A stretch of 64,000 bases of DNA from positions 45,024,395 through 45,088,394 of the forward strand of contig NC_087062.1 of assembly GCF_963678635.1 (NCBI RefSeq), read 5' to 3'. Shown here piece after piece: positions 12,401 to 24,400 of this stretch. This DNA is from Symsagittifera roscoffensis. Lineage: Eukaryota; Xenacoelomorpha; Acoela; Convolutidae. Within the stretch, counting starts at the first letter, position 1; each line of letters starts with the position of its first letter. Position numbers and translations under genes: made by a program. Below the pieces are notes generated by a model, which was given only the letters and a program-made list of their open reading frames with translations, did no database searches and was not told where the DNA came from.

Positions 12401-15400
12401 AATTTAATATCTCTGAAACAACGAGTTGATTTTCTGAATTTCTTGCGACTTCTGTGTGTTTTTCGATCATTGACGGTTGTCATGGTTTCTTTGATTGTTT
12501 GAAATACCTAAACTATGGCTTAGCATGATCACGAGTCTGCACATTCGGAGTCATGCGGTGAGCTTCACTCTGTCGGGACTCCTGATGAAGACGAAAGAGA
12601 AGAAGACTCAACAATGACTCACCAAACTCACAATATAGTTACAAATGAAGACGAAGAAGACGTGTTTCACGAGAATGAGAATAATGAACAACTAGGAACA
12701 TTAGATGAGCTGAGTCGCGAAGAGTCTTCGGAAGTTGAAGAGGAACCACATCATGATGAAATGACATCGGTGGATCCCGGAGACAACAGAGTAATTCAGC
12801 ACAGTCCAATGAGCTTCGAGTTTGATGACTCATTCAGCCTTAGACTGAACAACTCGAGTGGACCGGTTTTTAACGCACAGGCTTTTGCGGTAAATCACGA
12901 GGAGACTGAGGGTGATTTAGAATATAACTATAGATGCTTTCTAGTGAATGCGTGCTATGGTGAAGGTAATGGGAGTGACTATTCGAAGGGAGTGGGTTGT
13001 CCTCCAGCAGGCTCTTTAGTTGATAGTAACCCTTCTACTAAGTCAGGCTCAATTAATATTGCTACCATTCGCGAAGAACAGTCCAGATCTCAGTCTCTTT
13101 CAAATCCTAGTGACCAGTTGAAAGACATACCAGATGAAGTGATGAGCATGAGCACAAGTAGTAGTTGTATGCTAGTCGAACCAACGGAAGAGGAGCGGGC
13201 TTTTTTGTTCAACCTTCCTCCCGTATCGCCAGACTTCATGATTTCCAAGCTCACTTCTCAAATTAGCATTGAGGCACAGGGCGAGCCCTATCTTGCCACT
13301 TTTCCTTACAACTATCAAGTTAAAGGCGAAGTGCCTCTGACTGAATATGAAAGTGATGCTGCCGAGAGCTCGTTAAAAGTAGTTGACAAATGGTTGATCG
13401 AAAGTGTGGACAAGGTTTATGATAAAATCTATCTTCCTTTTCTCAACATTTCTGTTCTGTTTTTGTCTGCCCCTGAAACTCTGTCCTGTTCAGAAAATGA
13501 GTTTAATTGTTTTGGATCTATCATGGGGAATAAATTTGTCCTAGGTAACAGAATCCAGCAACAAACATGGGGAGGATCGACCAGTGAAAGTGTTTGATAT
13601 AACAGATGACCCAGAACAAGGGCTAAAACTGACCAAAACGCTGCCAGACATTGAGAGTGAACGTCAGGCCCTTGAACGACGTGTAGAAGTGGAACGGCTT
13701 GCTCAAGAGAAGGTGGAAGAAGAACGTCAATGTGCTAATGATTACTTGCAGCACCTGATTTCGGAATTGCCGAACTTCCTCCGAATAACTGACCGGTTCC
13801 AACTTGACCAAGCGCTGTTGAAGTTTGCGTCAGATTTTTGTGCAGAAGTGGCTGAACACCAAAGACAGCAGTCGAAGCCCTCGTTTCTATTGCGAGGACC
13901 GGGACTGGAGAGATCTGATTCGGTGCAAAGTAACAATAACTCGATGTTGATTTTGAATGCAGACGGTGTTTACATAGCGACTTATTACACCCTGTTGCTG
14001 AACTTGAAACTGATTGGTAGTCACTATTACGAGAATAACGGAGGGAGGTTACCGCTTACACAGAAACAGTTCATTGAAGAAATTCACGACAGCGGAGTGT
14101 TGGTCTACCTGTCTTCTACTTGGCTGAGTGAACTCTACAAGTTGATCATCTCTTGTGACATTCTGGGCGAGGGAGGATACACCACACAAGATCCCAGAGT
14201 GAATAATGCACTCATTCTCATGCTTACTGGTAGGTGCAACCTTTTCCTTGTTCTTGAACTTGGAACACCAAAATTGATTCCAGTGCTGAGCTAACATGCA
14301 ACCGTTGCTGCGAATAACAGCCGTGTCAAAGTCACGATAACCAAACTTGGAATGGTTAATCCGTTAACAAAATAAGTCAGTCTAGAAACAATATAAACGA
14401 ATACTGCTCAGTCTCTGATAAATATAATCGAAGGCTGCTAAGGCTCTGCTAAGTAATATCGCCTTCGGCGATGTTTTGAAAATTAATTATGGCTACTCTA
14501 AATTGTGACGTGAAGTGAGTGCATAGAATTGACGCGAACATTTTTTTTAGATATTGACGGAATGGGCAATTTGGAACTGGGTGGTATGATGTTGCATATG
14601 AGTGACAAGACGAACGCCAGTCTGAAGAAACGAATACAAAATGAGCACAGTCAGGCCCTGAACGCTGGACTGAAGTTCTCCCGCCGAATTCTCCTGGCAG
14701 TGTGGGATACTATTCTGGATGTGTTGGCCCAGCCATTGAGATCCAAGACACTCTCTGGGGTGACCAGTATTGCTATGTTAATTGTGGAGGGGACGAAGGA
14801 GATCACGCAGAGAGATAGAGAGGCGATATGTCTGAGTCTGGAGGGATTGAGGAATGCGGCTCAGCTAAGCTGTGCTTTGGGTAACGTTTTCAGAATTGTT
14901 GAAACCTAGTTTAGATATTAGTTGTTCTTAAGAGTTTAAAGCCAAAGCAAATGAAGAAGGTGTTACTTAAATTGAGCAGTGGCTTTTTAAATGGAACTTT
15001 AAGTATATTGAACTATGCATCATTTGACGAACTGAAAAAGCTTTGATGGTAGTTGTTATTGATAGGCGTGCCTTCTCTGTGCTCATCCGTGTTCCTCCTC
15101 ATCACAAATGCATCGTGTGCCATCGACCACTCATCTCAAGGAGAGTGCACTTCCTCCACAGGTCAGAAGATCAACAAGAAGTACTCGAATGAAACAGCCT
15201 TAAGTGCCTCCTCTCCTGGCCTGCCAATGAAGCTGCATGCCAGTCACGTATTGAGCATGGAGGCCCTTCTGAGTGTGGGGCTGGAGATAGGAAGTCACTG
15301 CCATGATTGTTGGAAGTTCATATTCAGGTCTTATTTCTGTTCTGTCTTTCCCCTATTTTATGCTATTGAGGGTTGTGCTATTACTAAAAATGAAAATGCT

Positions 15401-18400
15401 TTCAAATCTGAAATAAAACTTTCGTGCCGGAGATGTTAAATGAAGTTGTGTTTTAGATGCTCTGCATATATTGCGCAGTTGGAGCGCGCTTACTTCAGTA
15501 ACGGAGCGGTGCAAAACTTCTCAACTTTTGGAAAAGTAAAAACACTGTCGACCAACCTCCAGCAGTCCAACGAACACAATCAGTCTTTCGACTCAGAACA
15601 CGGAGATGTCTCATTCGACGTATCACAAATGTCAACTTCGTCCTCAATTCCAGACTCAAGTGTGGCTGACATTGTCAATCAGGCCAGGGTCGAAATTGGA
15701 CTGGAAAGGAGCAATCTGATTGGAGGAGGCACTCTGAACCCGACTAATGCAGCTAAAGTTGTTGCTTGTCTAAGTGCGGAAGTGGACAAGCTTTACGAAG
15801 AAGCAGCCGTCCATTTAAATCTTCAGGCGCTGCTACAGTTCCTCAAGGAGCTTAGATTCGCGTCTCAGCTCCAGTTGTTCTCAAAGCTTTCGCCAGCGGA
15901 TGACTGTGGAATCGCAATTCCGACTATGTCAAGTCGCTCGATTCCTACCGGTGGAAAAAGCTGCACAGCGCTCCATTTGTTTAGGATGGGAGAAATCATT
16001 CTGAAATGTATCAGAACTAAGCGTCCTATATTGCATGTAATGCGAGCTTGGAGTATCGTGGCGCCACATTTCGTGGAAGCATCTTGTCATCGAGACACAG
16101 AAGTCTCAAAGAAAGCAGTGTCATCAATTCATAACATCCTAACTGAGATTCTGAATCACTGTCCCGAAAACGCGCACTACAATTTCCACGAGGCTTTATT
16201 CAAACCTTTCGAAAGTATGCTGAGGCTGGAGCTATGCGACGACGATATCCAAGATCAAGTGATTTGCTCTATTTGTGAGTTAGTTGAAGCCTGTCAGGAA
16301 AACATTAAGTCAGGCTGGAGACCCTTGTTTGGCTCACTGCGTGCAGTTCGCGTCACAAAGCATTCGAACGAAGATAGCCAGCTTCCAACTGAAGGGTCAA
16401 TTGAGGCTAAAATATCACCAGTTTTTGACGTGTTTGATGCTTTTCTAAATACTGACAATGTCTATGTTTTTGCGAACGCTGCGATAGATTGCATACTATG
16501 TCTTTTGAAATTTGTAAAAGGGTCGGGAGATTTTGATCCGTTTGAAGACGACTCGGCGTCAGAGAACGACTCGAGTATTACGGATCCGAACGGAGCTCAG
16601 TCCGCTGAACTATGTCTGCCTGCGCTGGAGAGATTGCTCTACTGCTCTAATATACTGGCTTCCATTTACAAGATGCCTCTGAAGCCGATGTTCAGGGGGT
16701 CTAGGTCTGTGAAGCTGACATCTAGACTAGCAGCTGAGACTGGAAGTAGCAGTGGTAATGAAGTGACAGTCAAGGGGACAAGATTGGAGGGTGAGAGGGG
16801 AGGGAGCAAACAGGGGACTACTCAGACTGTCAATGTGGTCTATGGAGTGTTCATGCCTTCTGATTTAGAACAAATGGACGATGAAACAGGTTAGTTAGAG
16901 TGGAAGAAAATTTCAATTAAATGTGTGGCTGCCGCGGAATAATTGTAGAAGTATTTTCCGTGCTATATGAAAATTTTAGGAAAAATGATTCTTTTGAGCC
17001 ATGTTGATACGATGTAATTGGGAAAACATCATTAAGTTCTCAGGCAGGAAATTTTAGAAGAATCATAGAAGCTCTAAATCAAGTTGTAAGTCTGCTTTCA
17101 GGCAAAAAGTACACAGGTAAGTTGTGTTAATTTATCTATGCTGAACAGCTCTTTTGTTTTCGGGTGAATTGTGACACTGAATTGTTTCAGATAAACCGAG
17201 TTGGCAGGTCTCTACAATTATATTAGTTTCATAGACCCTAATTCGAATCACATTTGTTAGCCATTAAAACACCCCAATAATACTGCAATCATCTGCTCAC
17301 TTTTTGTAGAATAACATTATTTTTTTTCAGTTTCAATGAATTTAGTGAAGACTCTAATAAAGGGTGTTGATTTTTTCAATTTTTAAGCCTCGTCACGCTC
17401 ATATTTGAATTTTTTGCCGTTTGACTGTCAATTTCTTTTTAAAATTAATTCAAATTTAGTTAATGCAAACTACTCGCTAATTACGATACGCTTTATTGGA
17501 GGCTATTGTTTGCCTATTGCAAGCGCAAAAAGTGGAAATGGGTGGATGTTAGACTCGAAATATCCAGGTTGGTGGTTCGATTATGGCAGATGTTAAGTTG
17601 TTATTTTTCAAAGCTTATTTTTATCTTTTCTTTTCTGATTGCCTTTTTTCTCAAATTGGGTTTTTTTAATCGAAAAAGTGCCAGTCATTAATTTTTCTAG
17701 CAATTCAAAGAGCTTTAAGAGCAGCCATTTTTTTCTTTGAAATTCGAAAGTGGGGATTTTTTCAAAAAAAAGTCGGTGTTTTTTTTATTCAATTGCGTTC
17801 ATTGTCTTTTTTTCCCACTGTCTGTTAGCTGTTGTTGTCTTAAATCGCGGTCGAAGAGTATTGCACATCCGTGCTTTTCTAATGGGTTTTGTTTACTGTA
17901 TTCTTATGTACCAGGTTTTATTGAAAAAAAATATGTGTTCTTGAAATAATTAGCATGTATGTTTTGAATTCATGTGCGGATTAGTAAGCTACCTTTTGTT
18001 GACAAGCTCAATAATGGATTGTTTCAGAGTTATAATTCATAAAGGTAAAATTTTTTATAAGAGCGTTCGAGTTAGAAACAAAAAAAATACGACTTTTTTT
18101 GTATTCGAAAAGTGCCAATCATCAATTGTTCTAGCAGTTTAAGGAGCTTTAAAGGTATCTATTTTTTCTTTGAAATTGGAGATTTTTTTAAAATGTCAGC
18201 TTTTTTGTTTAATTGCGTTCATTTATTTTTTTTCCAACTGTCTGTTGGCTATGTCTCAAAATCATTTTTTTCCTTGAGTCCAGTGACACTTTTCCAATTG
18301 TCTGTTGGCTATGTTTGTTTGACATGTTAATTAATGAAACGAGCACAATTGATCTTGCAAGCATAGTAGTAAACGATTAGTATACTTTCCTAAATTTCAG

Positions 18401-21400
18401 TTTTGGATCTTTTTGACTATTCCCCCCTTTTTAGATATTGTTAACTCCCCCCCCCATGCATGTATTATTTTTGACAACCATTTCTGTATAAAATATGCAT
18501 TTCAAAAATGTCAACAATTAAGTTGGTTTTCATTTTCGCGCGTTCGTATTTGTATTACTCACTATTTACAATACCCACGAAGAAAATTTTGAAGATTTTT
18601 TTTTCTGAAAATTGTTTTAAGCTATTGAAAATGTGGCCGCCAAAGTTGAATTTCTGAAAATCGAAATAGGGGGGAGGGGGAATAGTTAACAAGATCCTCA
18701 GTTTTTTCCCCTTTGGTATTATTCCCACATTTTAGTGTAAAATGGATGCGATGTTTATATATGAGTTTCTAGCTATATCAACAGAGAATAAAGTAAGCTT
18801 GAATCCAATTCTAGTCAAGAGTTATAGATTTATTGTTCTAACCATTGAAAATGGGGAGGAACTTGTATTCGGATGTGTTTTAATTTTTTTTTCGTTTCAT
18901 ATGCAAAATCAGGTACCACAAATAGTTATATGAATGGGTTAAGTGATTTATCAAATTAAAGCTTTTTCAGTCGTGACTCGAACGATTTTTTTTTAATGTC
19001 GAAAATTTACTCCAGTATTTAGAAAATTGGATTGAAATTTATAAATTATTGTCTCATTTCGAGCGAGTCTTACTTTGAACGTCCCTTATCTACTTGCGAG
19101 CGTTAGTGAATTAGTACGAACCGTCTTTTTTTCTAACCTATCTTGCAAATAAAAGTCTTCATTATTTGGTGGCCTTTTTGCTATAATCGTGATCTTTAGC
19201 ATCTGTTCTGTTTTATTTGAGGCTAGTGTTTTTGATTAACGCACATGAAAGGACACTAATTTGAAGAAGAAAAAACAACCCGTTGTTGTAGGTTTGATGA
19301 ATATGCTAGGAACATTCTGTGCTACTTGCACAGCAACCAGCTTTCCGTGTTGGTTACCGTATACGTCTCTTGTTTTTGTTCCCACCATTGAAGTTGGCGA
19401 GGAAGTTTGTATTCGGACGTGTTTTAGTTTTTTCTTCAACGCAAAATCAGGTACCACAAAAAATCATCGGAATGCGTTGAGTGATATATCTTTAACAAGC
19501 TCTATCAGTTGTGATTTGAGCTACTTAAAAAAAATTACATTGTCGTAGTCGAATTTTTTGAGATTTAGTCTAATTTTGTGCGGGTAACACGATCAATTAA
19601 CGTTCGTTATATGAAATTTGTGATTAGGTTTTGAAAGTTAATTTTACTACAAGGAAACTACTTTTAGAAGCTTTATTTAGCATTTTCTTGGCAATAAAAA
19701 TTTCCTAAAATTTTTGCAAAACGTTTTTTTTTTCTTGTCATTCATTTTTGAAGACAATTGTTGTCGGTTATGCCTTTCGCTAAGGCTCTACGTGTTGGTT
19801 CTATCATCACACCACGCACAAACAACGAAAATAAATTGAAGTATTGAAAAACGTTTTTCTGTAGTTTTTATGAATGTTGTCGGGTTTTTCTGTGCTACTT
19901 GCACAGCAGCCGATTATCATTGTTTTCAGTTGATTTTTGTTTCAAAACAATATATTTTTTCTTTATTTTTTTCCTGTCGTTTGGTTTGGTTGCGAAGTGC
20001 AGCTTCGCCTCTGTGCTCATATTTTATTGTGCAATCAAAGCTTGTGTGATAATACTGTTCACTTTTTCCATCGCATTTTTCTGATTGAGTTTTCGTTTAA
20101 TGTTTAATTTGTATTTTTATATTTGGCAATTATAAATAGATGAACGGATTCTACCCAGTTAAAGCGCATTTAATGCTGGTTGTTTCTGAGGTTAAGTTGT
20201 TTATGTTTTGAAGTTCAGCTTCGCTCCTGTATTAATATTAGTCCCTACAACTTATTTCAGTTAAAAACCACCCTCTCCTGCTATTCACACAAACAAAAAC
20301 GACTAAATTATAAGGAGGATAGCAGGTTACTGTGCAAGTAGCACAGACTGTTCCGACCACAGTTATAAAAAAAATGTTCAAATTGCATATTTTTTTTCTG
20401 CATGTTGTGATAAAAAGATCTGAACGAAAAAATAGAACTTAGGAATAATTGACTCATAAAATATAGGTCAATTGGAAAGCAGTTTTTGAAGAAAAATGTC
20501 TGGAAAAACGAAAGAAAATTTGTAAAACCAGAATTTTTTTGAATTTCCAATTTTTATTCCCAAAATTGCGCTAAAAAATCCAAAAAGTATCTTTACTTGA
20601 ATAAAAAATAAGTTTTTACGGCTATAATCAAACTTAATTAAGCTATTGTAAGCCTACATGGCCACTTATTAGCTCAAAATTAGACCAAAAAATCAAAAAT
20701 TTCAAACCGGTTTTTCTCGACATTGAAAGAATGTTTTAATATCGTTCGAATCACGACTGAAAAAGCCTTTAATATGATATATTACTCGACCCATTCCGGT
20801 GATTATTTGCGGTACCTGATTTTGCGTGGAAAAAACTAAAACACACCCGAATACAAAGTTCTTCCCCATTTTCAATGGTAGGAACAACAAGTTTTATTAG
20901 TATAGCCGAGTTAAAAACTTGCAATACAGCGTATAGGTAGCGCAAATAAAAACTTTATTCATTCAAAACTAGGTTTCATATGGTCATTATCACTGAAAAG
21001 TTGAGTGATATATCAGATTAAAACGCTTTAGATCGTGCTTCATCGATAAACGTATCAAAATAGATTTCGCGATGTCGAGAAAAACTTGGTATGATATTTT
21101 AGCAATTAAGACGAATTTAGATCAAAGAGCGAAAGAGATGTATGTTTTCTTTAGAATATTTTCATTCGTTTCTTAAGCTGTGCGAGTTAACCAACCCAAC
21201 TTGCAGACATCGTGGTGGTGCAAAAGCTAATTCAACCTTCAAAAATTAGGAATTGAATAATCTGGTATAGCTTTTCGCTAATGTTTTATTTGTTTTCAAA
21301 ATTTAGTAAGGATGTCGCTTTTCTTGTTTTTTATCCGATTTTCGATACTTCAAGGAAAGCTCGTAATGGGTCAAATTCAAGCACTATTGGTCGCTATTCG

Positions 21401-24400
21401 GGGTGCAATAATTCTAAACATAGCATCAGTGTCGAGAAAAAGAGTTCTGAAAAATTTCAGACCAAATTAAGGTGCAGATTAATAGTTCAATTGCCTCGCC
21501 CGGCAATTACGTTCACTTAAGAGATATTAGTTTTATTGAAACCTTCATTAACATGTGGTTCATTAGTTCACAGTTCCTTGCCCCCACTCAAAAAATCCAA
21601 AATACGAAAAAAAGAACAGGATGTTTTTTATGTTGGATCAGGGGCGGATTTGGGGGGGGGGGGGGGTTTGGGGGACTTTTTAGTGCTTCAGGAGAGCTCG
21701 GAAAATCAATTTGGTCAACCTAAAAAAAACAGGTCGACAAAATTTTTTGAAAATCCGCCCCCCGCTCGAGAAAATCCTAGATCCGCCCCTGTGTTGGATA
21801 GAAAAGTTTTTTATGGTGGATAGATGATCTTTTCGGAACAGTTTTTGCTATTTACACAGGAATCGGCCTTTTTTTCGTTTTGAAAACTGTTCCCTGTTTC
21901 CTAATCTATTTCCTTTTTTGTACAGCAAGTTGTGATAAACTTTGATTCGCTTTTGTGAATATTTTAAAGATGCCGATAAAGACTCGAGGTGCAATCTTGT
22001 TTAGGTATTGTTCGCGTGTGGTATCTGTTGCTGGAAGGCCTGACTGGTGCGGTGACTACTTGTCCTAAAGAGTACCAGCCACAGACATTGGGATTGCTGT
22101 TTGAGTTGCTCAAAGCAGCGACAGAAATTCCAGGGCCAGAGTTTGCAGTGTTTGCAGTGACTCATCTGCTGTTGCCTATGTTGCATTCGTGGCTCAGGAG
22201 GGGATCTTGTGTGCGGGGTTTCTGGGAGACGGCGGTGGCTAACTTTAGACATGCCACGGGACTATCAACAGATCTAGTTGTCGACCATATCAATCATGTT
22301 AGTTGCCTAATCGAAAAGCCTTTGAATGTGCAATGTTATTAAGTTATTAAGAGTCGATGGTTGTAGTTCAGACTCTTATATAGGTCGCGATGAGTTTTTT
22401 TGCTTTATTTTCAAGAAAAGTCTCAAAATTTGCAAGCTCAAGTTTAATTTTTGGCGTTTTGACTTTTAACTTTTAAATTTATTTCATTTCATTACTTGAA
22501 AGGAAGGCAAACTTCACTATCGAACAGCGAAAGTTTAAAGGTCACGAAGAACTTGGTGGACTTTTAGTTTCGAAAATGGTTTTTATTTTTCAGATTTCCC
22601 AGCGAAATAAAATATTTAAATATTGACCCATGTTTCTCAAATTGGGATAATTTTATTGAAAAAGTTTCAAGAATAAATTGTTCTAGAAAATCAAAGAGCT
22701 TTAAAGGCAGCTATTTTTTTCTTAGAAATTCGAAAGGGCATCGATTTTTTTCTTTGAAATTTTTTTGACAAGTCAGTTTTTTTAAATTTAATTGCGTTGT
22801 TTGCTTAAGAATTTAAGAATGTGTTTAAAAGAATGTCCTCTTTGTCGACACATGAAAAAATTGCGTTTTGAGCGCGTGAGCTACCATGAGTAGGAATAAA
22901 ATAGGGTTTAAAAGCTAGAGGAGGTTTTTTTTAGTTCGTGCAGAATAAAATTCCTTTGACCCACGTTCCATTGATGTTGACTCAACTGCTGGACCTGTTG
23001 GTGGAATGTGTCGGACAGCCTAATGAATCAGTAGCTAGACTGGGCTGCTCCTGCATCAAGCATCTGCTGGTGTCCTCTGGACCAAACTTCACAGAGCAGA
23101 TGTGGTCCATATCTTGCAATGGACTGCGCCAGGCTGTTAACATATCACTGTGTTTTGCGAAGAAACTCATGGAGCATTTCAATCCAGGTTCGATTGACTT
23201 CAATGGGGACATTGGGGTGGTGAAAGTGGCGGCAAGGAGGGATTGCTCTGAGATGGAATGTGAGAGGCTCCAACAGTTGGCAAAACAGGTGACTATAAGA
23301 AGTGTTTGCTGTTAAAAAGGTAATAAAAATGAGGGATATGAGCATTATCAATCGAAAGCTAGCGTTGACTATGATGGCGAAAATCATCTATGAAATTAAG
23401 ACCGAGGGGTTCATTCGTCGTTATGTGTCTGCTTAGGTTTTCCTTTTGGATTCGCAGTATGCCAATCTAGCCGCGTGCAATACTCCAACTCAACTGGAAC
23501 CAGAAGCAGATGAGACCAGGTCATTCGTATTCATCATCTACCCACCCAATGACTCTTCTAATACAGCGGACTCTTCAAAAGTAGCTTCGTCGACTAACCT
23601 CAACGACTCCTCCCAGTCAACTCTCAGGGTGCCATTCAGAAACATTGTTGTGGGATTGGTGTCTCACCAGCTGTTGTTACAGACACTGGGATTGTTGCTT
23701 CTGTCGGGCTCTAAAAGTGAAGCTACGGAGACGGAGCAGAATCTGTTGCCGATCGATGAAGCCAATCAGATATCGGGAGGAAAGAGAAAGGAAGGCGGCT
23801 CGGCCCAACACAGCAAACTTCCTGGTAATTTTTTTAAGAATGTTTTCTGGTTTAGGAATTGAAATTCACTATTACTCTCTACCTACACCCTAAAGATGCC
23901 ATTTGATGCCAAGGCTTTAGACTGGCGAGTTTTGTGGTTCTGCAATCCTCATAGAGATGGTTCAGCTGTGAACGATGTTTTTTTAAAATCTGAATGAGTG
24001 GTGGATGTCTTTCTGCTCGATTGAAAATGTAATTTGATTTTTGATAGTTCATACAGTTGCTGTTTATGCATTGCAGTGTTTCTGGATAAACTGAACAAGA
24101 AGCAGGTGAACATTCTTTTGGAATGTCTGCTTGACTCCTACAAGATGGCGGCGGACTTCGATGTCAGACCAGGACTGAAGTTCCTTATCCAAAAGGTGGC
24201 CAAGATAGAGGTGGCAGCCAATCTCTACAGACAAGTGGGCGCTAGCTTCACCTTCTACATGCATGTACTTACTGAGATGTGTATCAGATCCGCAGACAAA
24301 CTGCCCCAGAACTTCATCAAGTGAGTTGACAAAGAAACTCATTTTTACAAAACTGGACTCAAAAGTTCTATCTTACTGTTTTTTCATTTATTAAAATGTT

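Larger units (their letters stand above)
16890..22004 (+). other. ARFGEF3 intron 13, repeat-rich
   Basis: This is the largest intron (5.1 kb). It contains a microexon candidate at 17102, SINE/R-type bodies at 17498-18330, a TIR element at 18405, three copies of a 190-bp repeat between 18.8 and 20.9 kb, and a hAT-like MITE at 21639. Confidence 0.8.

Noticed and set aside
23446-23457. Acceptor cag at 23457 for exon 16
   Set aside because: It would drop VFLLDSQ, which is conserved in BIG3; the acceptor at 23436 keeps it.
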